Part shown: positions 15,024-22,472 of the stretch, piece after piece
Layout: each line of letters starts with the position of its first letter
Position numbering within the stretch: position 1 is the stretch's first letter
IMG/VR virus record: IMGVR_UViG_3300037089_000136
Location: 1 to 45,141 of that record
Strand: one strand, 5' to 3'
DNA length: 45,141 bases
Origin: a virus
The notes under the pieces: generated by a model
What the model saw: only the letters and a program-made list of their open reading frames with translations
Told to the model about the DNA's origin: nothing
Databases searched by the model: none
Position numbers and translations under genes: made by a program

Positions 15024-15873
15024 ACGCCACCTCCTGCATCGGGAAGTTCGGCGGCATGATCATGTCGGCATGGCCGAGGATCGAGATCACGTACGGCTTG
15101 GGCGGCGGCGTGCCGGTCGCCAGCGTCCACGCGACGTGGTGGTAGTGGGCCAGGAACAGCTTCACCGCCCAGCGCTTCGCGCGGGCGTGGATGTGGGCGG
15201 GCGGGAGCTTCCCGGCAGCGTACGCCTTGTACGCCTCCGTGTTCTTGCCGATCTTGAACCGCTCCAGTTTGCGCGCGGCCTGGTCAGCCAACTGGCCGGT
15301 GTCGTTGCGCTGCTGTTCGTACTGCTTCCTCTGGATATAGAGTTTCCCGTAGAAGTCGCTCTCGTTACCGGACACCTTCACGAAGGACTCACCGATCTTC
15401 CAGCAGAGCGTCTTGAGTTCCGCGTTCCAGGGGCGTTTTTCGCCCTTCTTCCACTCGACGGTGGGGTCGATGCCCGCGAACCGCCAGATGTGCCCGACCG
15501 TGGCGCTACGGGTGATGTCGATGTGCGCCGCCAGGCCTGCCGAGATGACCGGCCCGATGCCGCAGATCGACTTGGCCCACCGCGCGGCGGGGAGCGCGTC
15601 GGTCCAGGAGTCGAGCGCGCGGAGGATCTGCTTCTCGACCGTGGTGTTCTGGTCGAACAACCACTGAATCACTCCGTGCGGTTCCTCCGACTCCGCGAGG
15701 GCGCGCACCTGATTGCCCGCCGCTTTCCGATACTCCTGCATCGCGTAATAGGCATCGACCAGATACCGGGCCTCATCGACGCTCAAGGTGCTCGCTGCTT
15801 TGACAAGATCGCGGCGCAGACGACGGACAACCTCCGGCGACTCGCTGGCTTCGTTGGTCTGATAGTTCTCCAT
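15010..15873 (-). CDS. Transposase_20 (IS110-like C-terminal domain) helix-hairpin-helix phage protein
   Basis: A 287-aa protein whose centre (ICGIGPVISAGLAAHIDI, ~103-120, then GHIWRFAGIDP) matches the helix-hairpin-helix part of the IS110/IS116/IS902 C-terminal domain. The N-terminal ~95 residues are helical and lack the DEDD RuvC-like domain of true IS110 recombinases. The Ser expected after AGxxP is absent (TVEWKKGEK instead), so I expect it to be catalytically inactive and used for DNA binding. The ATG at 15873 follows AGGAG at unusually short spacing. A GTG start at 16023 would add a 50-residue repetitive extension encoded by the 36-bp repeats. It is probably a domesticated structure-specific DNA-binding protein in the recombination module. 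Confidence 0.75.
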   Translation of the reverse strand: MENYQTNEASESPEVVRRLRRDLVKAASTLSVDEARYLVDAYYAMQEYRKAAGNQVRALAESEEPHGVIQWLFDQNTTVEKQILRALDSWTDALPAARWAKSICGIGPVISAGLAAHIDITRSATVGHIWRFAGIDPTVEWKKGEKRPWNAELKTLCWKIGESFVKVSGNESDFYGKLYIQRKQYEQQRNDTGQLADQAARKLERFKIGKNTEAYKAYAAGKLPPAHIHARAKRWAVKLFLAHYHHVAWTLATGTPPPKPYVISILGHADMIMPPNFPMQEVACGRS

Positions 15874-15892
15874 TTCTCCTGGTTCCCTTCGC

Positions 15893-16018
15893 TGGTGCTT
15901 ACTTACTCGTGCCGTGCTTGGGTCGCTCCTGCATGTTGGTGCTCTCCACGCTTCTGGCTCGCTCGCGCTACATGGTCCTCTCGGGCCTTTTGGCTCGCTC
16001 CCCCGTGATGGTTCTCTC
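15893..16018 (-). repeat. 36-bp imperfect tandem repeats upstream of the HhH gene
   Basis: On the minus strand three units begin with GAGCGA(G/C)CC at 16000, 15964 and 15928, exactly 36 bp apart, and a partial fourth unit (GAGAGAACCATCACG) precedes them. Each unit continues through an Arg/Lys-type AG-rich stretch to a segment containing ACCAT or AACATG. The array fills most of the 236-bp gap between the DUF2303 and HhH genes. It can be read through as an N-terminal extension of the HhH protein (period 12 residues, SEP motif). In another frame it holds an ATG directly followed by TAG and an 11-codon ORF ending TAA. Confidence 0.75.
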
Positions 16019-16109
16019 TTCACGCGTGGCTGGTGCGGCGGGCGCAGGGCTGGCGTTCCTGTCGTTTGAAGGCGAGGCTCCTAACTCCCCGTCCTCCCGC
16101 CGCGCCGAC

Positions 16110-16961
16110 TTACTCGCTGATGCTTCCGGACAGGAGCACCGTCGTCGTCTCGACGCTGATGCGCTCGCGCATCTCCTTGAGCGCGTCCTCGATGTACCGG
16201 TGCGGGCGCACGACCTCGTACCAGAAGGCGACCTTGCCCTCCTGGAGACGCCACCGCAGCCGCACCGGGATGCGGTACGCGGGACCGTTCACGTGGATCG
16301 CGATGCCCAGGACAAACTGCTCGGGGATCTCGATAGTCCCTTTCTGCGCCGTGCCGCGGACCACCTCGTCGTACTGGAACTGGATCTGGCCGTTGTTGAG
16401 GCGCACACCAGACGAGAACTCGACCGACTTCTTGGCCTCGAACGTGAGCGCGACCTGGAGCAATTCCGCGCTGTTCGGTTCCACCACGTCGGGCATGTTT
16501 TCTTCGAGGAAGCGGGCGAAATCGACTTGCGTCATTTGCTTGCGGTTGCTCGCCATCCAGGTTTCAAACTCCACGCTGCGGCGCGGCTTGTATGCGGCGG
16601 TGTGGCCGCACCAGGCGGGCGTCTCGACCTCGTGATAGTCGAGGACGCCGACGAACTCCTCCTCCACGGTGTTGAAGAAGATCCGCGAGACGCCCGCCAG
16701 TTTGAAGGCGTTGACATACGCGATGAACGAGTCGGTGTCATGCAGGAGGACCGACTCCTTGATCCGGAGCGGGCGCGGCAGGAACCGCTCCAGGTCTTCG
16801 ACCTTGTACTCCTTGGGGACGACCGCGAAGACGCCCGCCTTCTCGTCCACGACGGGACTGCGCGGGTCGCCAAGAGCGGCGCCGGCCGCAATCGCGGCCT
16901 GAATGCTTCCGATGCGCTGAGGCTCGGGCTGAACGACGTTACCGTAAGGATCTCGTGCCAT
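16110..16961 (-). CDS. DUF2303 (YfdQ-like) phage protein
   Basis: A 283-aa protein of the DUF2303 family, known from prophages (YfdQ of E. coli CPS-53). Typical features are VVPKEYKVEDLERFLPRP near residue 48, then LLHDTDSFIAYV, VGVLDYH and PAWCGHTAAYKPRRS, and the C-terminal NGPAYRIPVRLRWRLQEGKV. The start is preceded by AAGGAGG. The function has not been established. It sits in recombination/early modules, here directly after a 111-aa partner gene with no intergenic gap. Confidence 0.88.
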   Translation of the reverse strand: MARDPYGNVVQPEPQRIGSIQAAIAAGAALGDPRSPVVDEKAGVFAVVPKEYKVEDLERFLPRPLRIKESVLLHDTDSFIAYVNAFKLAGVSRIFFNTVEEEFVGVLDYHEVETPAWCGHTAAYKPRRSVEFETWMASNRKQMTQVDFARFLEENMPDVVEPNSAELLQVALTFEAKKSVEFSSGVRLNNGQIQFQYDEVVRGTAQKGTIEIPEQFVLGIAIHVNGPAYRIPVRLRWRLQEGKVAFWYEVVRPHRYIEDALKEMRERISVETTTVLLSGSISE

Positions 16962-17297
16962 TTACACCACCTCCTTGAGTTGTTTGGGACTCTGCTCGAT
17001 ATCGACCACGCGCAGCGGGAGAGACTGCTGGCGCGGGTCGCTCCGGACGAGCTTGTTGTCTTCGGTCGCATAAAAGACCGTCATGCCGCGATCCGGTTCG
17101 GGCAGTTTGGTTTTGACCTGCGACTCGACCATCAGCACGTTGTTGGACCCCTTGCTGGCGGGCTTCACGTTGACCGTGAGAGTGATCGAGCCGCTCTTTC
17201 CGGCCGCGCGCACGGCGGCGACGACCTTTTCGAGCGCGTCGGACAGTTCCATGACCGTCGCGCCGTTGTTCATTTGGAGAATCGTGTCGGGGAACAT
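16962..17297 (-). CDS. phage hypothetical protein paired with DUF2303
   Basis: A 111-aa protein from the ATG at 17297 with AAGGAGG upstream. An alternating beta-type region (GSITLTVNVKPAS, NNVLMVESQVKTKLPEPDR, MTVFYATEDNKLVR) follows a helix (ELSDALEKVVAAVRAAG). The stop is immediately followed by the DUF2303 start, and small proteins of this layout commonly precede DUF2303 genes in prophages, so a complex is plausible. No function is known to me. Confidence 0.78.
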   Translation of the reverse strand: MFPDTILQMNNGATVMELSDALEKVVAAVRAAGKSGSITLTVNVKPASKGSNNVLMVESQVKTKLPEPDRGMTVFYATEDNKLVRSDPRQQSLPLRVVDIEQSPKQLKEVV

Positions 17298-17306
17298 CGA
17301 GCCTCC

Positions 17307-18014
17307 TTACTCCGTGGCGGCGCCAGGCGTGACCTGCCCGCAGAAGGTCTGCACAAAGGCGCGCATCTCTTCGGCGCGGGCGATCTCGTCCGCAGAGAGC
17401 TTTCGGACGAACTTCATCACCGCCTTGCCGTACACCTTGCCCTGCGCGTTCTGCGCCTTCTCCAGTTCGATCCGGACCATGTGGTGGTGGTACGGGACGC
17501 CCTGCGTGGTGAGCTTCAGGAAGTACTGGCGCACGGCCTTGAGACTGGTCGGCGGCAGCGACACCACCTCCGGCAGCATCGAGGTGCCGCGCAGCATGAA
17601 CAACTGCTTGCTGGCCTTGCACGCCTGCCCCGCGCCGCCGTCCGGTGCGGACTCGAACTGCGCGAGCGGGCACTTCTCGCACACGCCGCCCGGATCGCCC
17701 TTGCCCGTCTTGCCGTCGATGGACGAGCAATCGGGCGGGATGCTCCCTGCGTCCTTGCTCTTGTAGTACACGCGGGTGTCGCGGGCCAGGACGATAACGC
17801 CATCGATGGCCGGTTCCGTCTTGTCTCCCTCCAAGCCGGGGATCAGCCAAAGCGCCGTGCCCGACGCCACCTTGATCCGCGACAGGTCGAACTCCGTGAT
17901 ACTGGTTCCCTCCGCGCAGTTGACGGCAAACGCCGCCATTACCGCCTGCCGTTCTTCATCCGGCATGGTGAGCGCGAGGGGCGCTGCGTTGGTTCTTACG
18001 AGGTCTTGCGACAT
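17307..18014 (-). CDS. phage early protein with Cys cluster, unknown function
   Basis: A 235-aa protein with AAGGAG before its ATG. The core includes SRIKVASGTALWLIPG, an Asp/Cys-rich loop (PPDCSS, GVCEKCPLAQF, QACKASKQLFMLRG) with four cysteines suited to bind a metal, and SLPPTSLKAVRQYFLKL. I have seen this pattern in phage hypothetical proteins but cannot name the family. The position between SNF2-like helicase and DUF2303 genes and the beta-rich core would fit a single-strand-binding or recombination accessory role, which is only a guess. Confidence 0.75.
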   Translation of the reverse strand: MSQDLVRTNAAPLALTMPDEERQAVMAAFAVNCAEGTSITEFDLSRIKVASGTALWLIPGLEGDKTEPAIDGVIVLARDTRVYYKSKDAGSIPPDCSSIDGKTGKGDPGGVCEKCPLAQFESAPDGGAGQACKASKQLFMLRGTSMLPEVVSLPPTSLKAVRQYFLKLTTQGVPYHHHMVRIELEKAQNAQGKVYGKAVMKFVRKLSADEIARAEEMRAFVQTFCGQVTPGAATE

Positions 18015-18023
18015 AGTTTCTCC

Positions 18024-18467
18024 TTATGCTTTCCGGCTGCTGAGTTTGTGACCGAGGTAAACCTTGAGCGCGCGCCCAAGGGCTTCGGGGAGCGCCGCCC
18101 GAATGTCTTCCGCGCTCGCGACACGCTCTTCGTCCTGCGCGCGGGAGAACACTTCGGAAGCGATCTCCTTGACGAAGCCGCGCAGTTGAGAGTCGTTGTA
18201 GTTCTGCGGGATGAACTGATCGAGTCCCGCCTCCTTGAGCGCCTCCACGACGTGCCACCGATCCTCGACGGGGCTGGCCTGCACGTCCGGAACGAGCTTC
18301 AACGCGCGGCCATCGGCCTCGACCTTGTTGAAGCCAGCGTTGACCATCTCGTTGACGACCAAACGCTCCAGAGCCTTCAAATCCTGTTCAACCTGCTTGA
18401 GTTCGGCGGCGAGGGAGTCCTTGCGCTTTTCGAGGCACACGTACTCCTTCACCTTTGCGGTGTCCAT
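18024..18467 (-). CDS. coiled-coil phage early protein
   Basis: A 147-aa protein. Two ATGs are available: the one at 18473 has AGGAG directly abutting it, while the one at 18467 has AGGAG six bases upstream, so 18467 is preferred. Residues 1-45 form a heptad coiled coil (CLEKRKDSLAAELKQVEQDLKALE), followed by a short beta segment (GRALKLVPDV) and helices. The outline resembles phage Gp157-like and related small early proteins, but I cannot assign it. Ends 9 bp before the next gene. Confidence 0.72.
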   Translation of the reverse strand: MDTAKVKEYVCLEKRKDSLAAELKQVEQDLKALERLVVNEMVNAGFNKVEADGRALKLVPDVQASPVEDRWHVVEALKEAGLDQFIPQNYNDSQLRGFVKEIASEVFSRAQDEERVASAEDIRAALPEALGRALKVYLGHKLSSRKA

Positions 18468-18480
18468 TTGCATCTCCTGG

Positions 18481-20166
18481 TTAGTTCTTGATCTCCGCGA
18501 GGATCGCGTTCACGATGTCCGCGCGCTTTTCGAGGGCGCGCATGATCTTCCCGTCCACCGTGCCTCGCGCGATCAGGTGGATGTGAGTTACAGGCTTCGT
18601 CTGGCCGGGGCGGTGTGTGCGCTTCCGCGCCTGGTCATACTTGCCGAGCGAGTACCCGACCGAGTAAAAGATCGAATAGCGGGCGCGCGTGAAGTCCACG
18701 CCCTCGCTGCCAGCGTCGATCTGGACCGCGAGCACCTGCGCCTCGCCGTCCTGCCAGCGCTTCAGTTCGTCCCGCTTACCGGATAGCTCCATCGAGGTGA
18801 GGCCCATGCCCTCGCACGCCTCGTGGACCGCCATCAGGTCTGCCGTGAACCGGCAGAACACCACCACTGGCTCGTCCTTTCCGATATCCTCCAGCGTGTC
18901 GGCCAGGAGCCTCTGCTTGGCGCTGTCGATGCGATGGATCGTGTGGTCGTCGGTCGGCACGCAGCCGCCCGTGACTTGCTGGAGCCGGAGGAGCTTGACC
19001 ATCGCATTCGCGGCGGTAACTGTTCCGTCCTTCACGCGCGCCACGAAGTCCTCTTCGAGATCCTTGTAGATCCGGGCGGCTTCGCCGGTCAGCACGCAGC
19101 GGTACGTCACGTCCGTGGCTGGCGGGAGGTCGAGTACCTCGTCGCCCACCTTGAACGTGATCCTGCTCATCTGCGCTTCGAGTTGGTCGATGTTCTGGAA
19201 GCCGGTAATCTGCTTCCGCTGGTAGCCGCCCATGACGGCATACTTCGTCCGGAACGCCGTGAAGGACGGGCCAAAGATACTCACGTCCAGGAACCGGAAC
19301 TGCGCGTATATATCCATCGGGCCGTGCGGCATCGGCGTGCCGGTGAGTGCGATCCGGTGGTTGGCGTGCAGCCGCAGGCGCTTAAGGAACAGGGACGCCT
19401 TGCCGCCCGGAGTCTTGATCCTGTGGGCCTCGTCCGCGATGACCAGATCCCACTGGACCTTCTCTGCCCAGGATGCAAACGGGTCGCGCCATGCGGAGTC
19501 GTAATTGATAACCACGATGAACGGTTGCCCGAGCACCTGGGCCAGCCTCATCTTCTCCGCGGCTTCCTCCTGCTTCTTAGCCACGGAGGAGTACTCCTCA
19601 TCGAGCGCGACGATGATCAGCGGGATGCCGACATTCCGCGCAAACTCCATGACCCACACCGGCACCACGCGCAACGGGCAGAAGACGATCGTGCGCCGCG
19701 CCATGAGCCAGAGGACCAGCATGCAGGCCACGAGCGACTTGCCCGTGCCCATGCCCATCGCCAGCAGGATGCCGCGGAGCCCCGCGCGGAAGTGCTCGAT
19801 ACAGAACTTGAACGCCGTCTTCTGGTGCCGCCACGGGTGCCTGAGCATCCCGTCCGGAACCGGCACTTCCGGTTCTGCTGGCGGCTTCATCGGCAGGAAG
19901 GCGGGCAGCGGTTCGGCGGGCGCGGCGGGCGCCTCGGCCTCCGGCTGCGGTTCGGGCGGGACCAGGAGTGCGTCGAACTCCGGCGTCGTGCGCGGGTGCC
20001 GGAGGCGCTTCGAGAGGAGGACTGCGTTCGCGTGGGTCGCCGGCCAGATCCATCTGCGGCTGGCGCCCGCAAACCGGCCACCAAGCCGCCCGACGATCAG
20101 CATGTCGGCAAAGGACGGCAGGACGCGAATCTGCCCGGACTCGACGGTGACGAGGGAACCGCTCAT
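18481..20166 (-). CDS. SNF2/SF2-type DNA helicase or translocase
   Basis: A 561-aa SF2 ATPase. Walker A is MGMGTGKS (~144), motif II is IADEAH, motif III is LTGTP, and the C-terminal RecA domain contains VVVFCRFTADLMAVHE, AGSEGVDFTRA and the SNF2-type motif VI QARKRTHRPGQTK. An N-terminal ~110-residue region with a Pro/Ala/Glu-rich linker precedes the helicase. The ATG at 20166 overlaps the small HTH gene as ATGA. Phage SNF2-like helicases are early genes thought to remodel or unwind DNA during replication or recombination. Confidence 0.93.
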   Translation of the reverse strand: MSGSLVTVESGQIRVLPSFADMLIVGRLGGRFAGASRRWIWPATHANAVLLSKRLRHPRTTPEFDALLVPPEPQPEAEAPAAPAEPLPAFLPMKPPAEPEVPVPDGMLRHPWRHQKTAFKFCIEHFRAGLRGILLAMGMGTGKSLVACMLVLWLMARRTIVFCPLRVVPVWVMEFARNVGIPLIIVALDEEYSSVAKKQEEAAEKMRLAQVLGQPFIVVINYDSAWRDPFASWAEKVQWDLVIADEAHRIKTPGGKASLFLKRLRLHANHRIALTGTPMPHGPMDIYAQFRFLDVSIFGPSFTAFRTKYAVMGGYQRKQITGFQNIDQLEAQMSRITFKVGDEVLDLPPATDVTYRCVLTGEAARIYKDLEEDFVARVKDGTVTAANAMVKLLRLQQVTGGCVPTDDHTIHRIDSAKQRLLADTLEDIGKDEPVVVFCRFTADLMAVHEACEGMGLTSMELSGKRDELKRWQDGEAQVLAVQIDAGSEGVDFTRARYSIFYSVGYSLGKYDQARKRTHRPGQTKPVTHIHLIARGTVDGKIMRALEKRADIVNAILAEIKN

Positions 20167-20369
20167 GCCGCCTGTCCCTTCGCCAGCCCGAGTTGCCGTT
20201 CGGCTTCATCGATCGCCCGCTGGACCACCGCAGACTTCGCATCGCCGTTCCGGACCTTGTACACCATCGACAGGGATCGTCCGGATATCTGCGCCGCCAG
20301 TTCCGGTACGCCGCCGTGCCTGCGCCTGCGCCTGCGTTTGGACGCAGTTTTCCTGTACACCTTGGGCAT
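20163..20369 (-). CDS. small basic helix-turn-helix protein, first gene of the early operon
   Basis: A 68-aa protein. An N-terminal basic patch (KTASKRRRRRRHGG) precedes a helix-turn-helix-like segment (ELAAQISGRSLSMVYKVRNGD, ~22-42; helices around LAAQI and SMVYKV) and a C-terminal helix (AIDEAERQLGLAKG). The ATG at 20369 has GAGAGGA upstream. As the first gene after the control region it could bind the palindrome there as a Cro-like or early regulator. It overlaps the helicase gene as ATGA, so it is co-translated with it. Confidence 0.65.
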   Translation of the reverse strand: MPKVYRKTASKRRRRRRHGGVPELAAQISGRSLSMVYKVRNGDAKSAVVQRAIDEAERQLGLAKGQAA

Positions 20370-20520
20370 GCTGTTCCTCTCGTCGTTTACTTTGGAGACA
20401 CGTCGGGCGTTCGACCCGGCCTATCTGGATTACCGGAGCGCGGTTGGTGGCGCAGGCTGCGCCGCCGTCCGATCTCCATCAAGCACTCTGAAGTGGTTTT
20501 GCGTTTTGAACTACAAGTCG

Positions 20521-20549
20521 AAAGTAATCCTAAGTACCAGGAAGGTCAA
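20521..20549 (-). promoter_or_regulatory. candidate sigma70-type promoter for the early operon
   Basis: On the minus strand TTGACC (20549-20544) is followed after 17 bp by TACTTT (20526-20521). The -35 is near consensus, the -10 weaker. It lies ~150 bp upstream of the HTH gene start at 20369 and would transcribe the early operon leftward. It is the best match in the gap, but I judged it by eye only. Confidence 0.4.
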
Positions 20550-20628
20550 TCGTTGCGCGGGTATGAACATGGCGAATTTGGAGTCAAAGGTCTGATTATT
20601 GGCGAAATATAGTCGCGAAATAAATGCC

Positions 20629-20642
20629 TTTGGAACTCCAAA
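20629..20642. promoter_or_regulatory. perfect palindrome TTTGGA-AC-TCCAAA, candidate operator
   Basis: TTTGGA (20629-20634) and TCCAAA (20637-20642) form a perfect inverted repeat with a two-base centre, typical of a dimeric repressor site. It lies about 80 bp upstream of the candidate promoter. TTTGGAG is repeated at 20391 and 20577, supporting an operator family. The binding protein is unknown; the small HTH protein at 20163-20369 is one candidate. Confidence 0.45.
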
Positions 20643-20668
20643 ATAAAAGGGATCAAAAGTGAGAATTT

Positions 20669-20700
20669 CCGGCGCAGATCGTACCGCGCGTAACTGCCGG
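20669..20700 (-). terminator. weak hairpin after the 20714 gene
   Basis: On the minus strand CCGGCAG and CTGCGCCGG pair with a two-base bulge around a ~16-nt loop, followed by AAATTCTC rather than a clear U-tract. It sits 13 bp past the stop at 20714 and might end late transcription before the early promoter. It does not meet the usual intrinsic-terminator pattern well. Confidence 0.25.
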
Positions 20701-20713
20701 ATACGAAAGGGAG

Positions 20714-21322
20714 TTATCGCGGTCGGACGCGCGATGCGTTGAGGGTGGTTGCGGAGAGGATAAAGCCGGAGAAGTATTTGCGGGGAGGGAAAAGACTGTA
20801 GGGTTGGGACGCCACAATTGCCGCGGCAATCAAACTCTCCGCGCGATACACAGCGTGGAAGAACGACCCGCGATTGAGGGGGCGCGGCGGGTGGAGGATG
20901 CGGTTCACGCGCGGCACGGCCACGCGCCATTCGAGACCGTCCACGTGGTACGCCTCGAAGACAGCCAGTTCGACAGGCCGGTGGGCGAGCACACGCCTGG
21001 CGAGCAGGATGAAGTCTGCGGCATACTCCGCGCGCTTGAATGACGCGACGATGGCGCACCGCCCCTGTGCGTGGCCAACACGCTCGTATTGCACCGCGCC
21101 CGCCGATCCCATCGACGCCTCGCAGTGGTGGTACGAGGTCAGGCAGGCGTGGAAGACGCGCCGGAGGACGCAAACACACGTCCGGTATCCCCGGCGCGTG
21201 CGGATCGCGCCCAAGCCCGCGCAACGGCGGCAGGACGGTTTGGAGAGAGCAACCGGGTTGACGCCGGAGGCTTGGTCGCCCGCTTCAACCTCGCGGGCGA
21301 CCAGAACATCAGACGGGGCCAT
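20714..21322 (-). CDS. Cys-rich phage/Acidobacteria-type protein, possible late regulator
   Basis: A 202-aa protein with AAGGAGG before its ATG. CRRCAGLGAIRT and RTCVCVLRRVFHACLTSYHHC form a Cys/His cluster likely to bind zinc. The second half (YAADFILLARRVLAHR, AYHVDGLEWRVAV, NRGSFFHAVYRAESLIAAA, YSLFPPRKYFSG) looks helical, with a helix-turn-helix-like 'RGSFFHAVYR' segment. I recall similar proteins as conserved hypotheticals in acidobacterial genomes and prophages. Its place between lysis genes and the control region resembles that of phage antiterminators or late activators. Function unproven. Confidence 0.7.
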   Translation of the reverse strand: MAPSDVLVAREVEAGDQASGVNPVALSKPSCRRCAGLGAIRTRRGYRTCVCVLRRVFHACLTSYHHCEASMGSAGAVQYERVGHAQGRCAIVASFKRAEYAADFILLARRVLAHRPVELAVFEAYHVDGLEWRVAVPRVNRILHPPRPLNRGSFFHAVYRAESLIAAAIVASQPYSLFPPRKYFSGFILSATTLNASRVRPR

Positions 21323-21341
21323 AAGCCTCCTTACAACCTGC

Positions 21342-21680
21342 TCACCCCGGTGGATGGCACCGGAGCGCGATGCAGTCCTTGGGGCGGTCCTCGCACCGCT
21401 TCTCTATGTGATCCATGCGCGCCAGCAGGCCGTTCATCTCCCTGCCGAGGCTCGCGCGGATCTCCGCGATCAACTGCGCGCTCACATACTTGCCGTTGAT
21501 CGCGGCCAGCACCTCGTCCTTCCACCCGACGAACTGCTTCACGATGGACACTTCGAGCGCGGACGTGTCGGCCTGCATCTTGGCCTGCATAGCGGCAAGG
21601 CGCAGGCCGACGTACACGTTCACCGCAGCGGAGGACACGGTGATCAAGGAGATCCCAATAGTGATCTCCTGCGGCGTCAC
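21342..21680 (-). CDS. small membrane protein, putative holin or spanin-like
   Basis: A 112-aa protein beginning at a GTG at 21680 that overlaps the preceding stop as GTGA. One N-terminal transmembrane helix (residues ~6-27, IGISLITVSSAAVNVYVGL) is followed by a long amphipathic/coiled region (QADTSALEVSIVKQF, AEIRASLGREMNGLLARMDHIEK) and a Cys-containing tail. One N-terminal anchor plus a coiled extramembrane region fits an i-spanin or a holin-associated protein. It belongs to the putative lysis cluster. Confidence 0.6.
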   Translation of the reverse strand: MTPQEITIGISLITVSSAAVNVYVGLRLAAMQAKMQADTSALEVSIVKQFVGWKDEVLAAINGKYVSAQLIAEIRASLGREMNGLLARMDHIEKRCEDRPKDCIALRCHPPG

Positions 21681-21940
21681 TTCCCCGGCTCCGCGGCCTT
21701 GGTGAAGATGCCGGTCTTGTTGAACACGTCCACGACGCCGTTGATCAGATGCGCGACCGTCTGGACGTGCTCCTCCGGAACCGCTTCGCCCGCGATCTGC
21801 GAGACGGTCTGGATGGTATTCAATGCGACCTGCGCCTTGGTCGATCCGGGCGCGTTGATGCTCTGCTCGACGGCGAGCACGGTGCCCATCACGATCGGCA
21901 GGTACTTGGCGATGAGGGCGATGATGCTGAGTGCGTTCAT
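21677..21940 (-). CDS. small membrane protein, putative holin
   Basis: An 87-aa protein from the ATG at 21940, coupled to the upstream gene by ATGA. Residues ~3-24 (ALSIIALIAKYLPIVMGTVLAVEQ) are a hydrophobic helix; a second, weaker hydrophobic segment lies at HLINGVVDVF. Size, charge distribution and position after the tail fibre genes and next to another membrane protein are compatible with a phage holin. Longer upstream extension to 22117 lies inside the neighbour and is rejected. Confidence 0.6.
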   Translation of the reverse strand: MNALSIIALIAKYLPIVMGTVLAVEQSINAPGSTKAQVALNTIQTVSQIAGEAVPEEHVQTVAHLINGVVDVFNKTGIFTKAAEPGK

Positions 21941-22299
21941 TTGGAGTCTCCTTCGTTGGGTTGGGTCGGGAACAGCGTCTCGACCAGTGGTTGCAGCCAA
22001 CGCCGGTCGGCGTTGGCGCCGTACGAGTCCCACGTCTGGATCGCCGCCTTGATGCGTGCGACTTCCGGATCGGTGAACTCGAAATCCTTGGTGGGGATCG
22101 AGAGCGCGGGGTTCCACACCACGCGCTCCTGGCCCGCGACGATCTCGCGCTTCAACTCGACGGCTTTCTCCTCGTCGGCGTCGAGCGCAATGCGATCCTG
22201 GACGTTCCAGATCGCGCGAATAGAACCCACGTCTGCCCGCTGCGCTCCCATGAGCGCGTGCAGGTTCAGACGCTGGGTGTGGTCCAGCGTCAACTTCAT
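21937..22299 (-). CDS. conserved phage protein, lysis-region, unknown function
   Basis: A 120-aa soluble protein with AAAGGA before its ATG. It begins with KLTLDHTQRLNLHALMGAQRADVGSIRA and contains alternating charged helices (ADEEKAVELKREIV) and SIPTKDFEFTDPEVARIKAAI. Small proteins with this opening are common near phage lysis or tail genes. I know no function. First gene of the leftward lysis cluster; upstream lies a divergent intergenic region. Confidence 0.68.
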   Translation of the reverse strand: MKLTLDHTQRLNLHALMGAQRADVGSIRAIWNVQDRIALDADEEKAVELKREIVAGQERVVWNPALSIPTKDFEFTDPEVARIKAAIQTWDSYGANADRRWLQPLVETLFPTQPNEGDSK

Positions 22300-22316
22300 T
22301 GTTGATGTCCTTTGTG

Positions 22317-22438
22317 ATCAGGTTTAGTGTTGGGTCTGCTTCTGACCTGATTCAGTCGCGCCATCCAGCGTCTCGGTCCAACCTGTCTTCAGCCGCCGAC
22401 GAGAGGGTGCACATCCCCTCTTCATCCTGCGCGACAGG
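22317..22438. other. structured intergenic region with nested inverted repeats
   Basis: The gap between the leftward 22299 gene and the rightward 22473 gene holds ATCAGGT (22317-22323) pairing with ACCTGAT (22345-22351), then CCTGTC (22382-22387) pairing with GACAGG (22433-22438) around an inner AGAGGG (22402-22407)/CCCTCT (22416-22421) hairpin. It could be operator sites for divergent promoters or a structured RNA. No U-tract follows, so it is not a typical terminator. I found no good -35/-10 pair by eye. Confidence 0.35.
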
Positions 22439-22472
22439 CTGTTATCCTGGAGCTGGTTTGAGGTCCCAACCT

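Larger units (their letters stand above)
20370..20713. promoter_or_regulatory. control region between lysis/regulator genes and the early operon
   Basis: A 344-bp gap with no convincing gene. Its middle (about 20500-20665) is clearly more AT-rich than the surrounding DNA. It holds a candidate leftward promoter (20521-20549), a palindrome (20629-20642) and further TTTGGAG half-sites at 20391-20397 and 20577-20583. The AT-rich segment could also be a replication origin next to the helicase and primase operon; no clear iterons or DnaA boxes are seen. Confidence 0.6.

Noticed and set aside
15010-15873. An IS110-family insertion sequence
   Set aside because: The DEDD/RuvC-like domain and the catalytic Ser are missing, no element ends are visible, and the gene is packed into the early operon with overlaps.
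15893-16018. CRISPR array with 36-bp period
   Set aside because: The whole 36-bp unit is repeated imperfectly with no spacer between copies; no cas genes are present.
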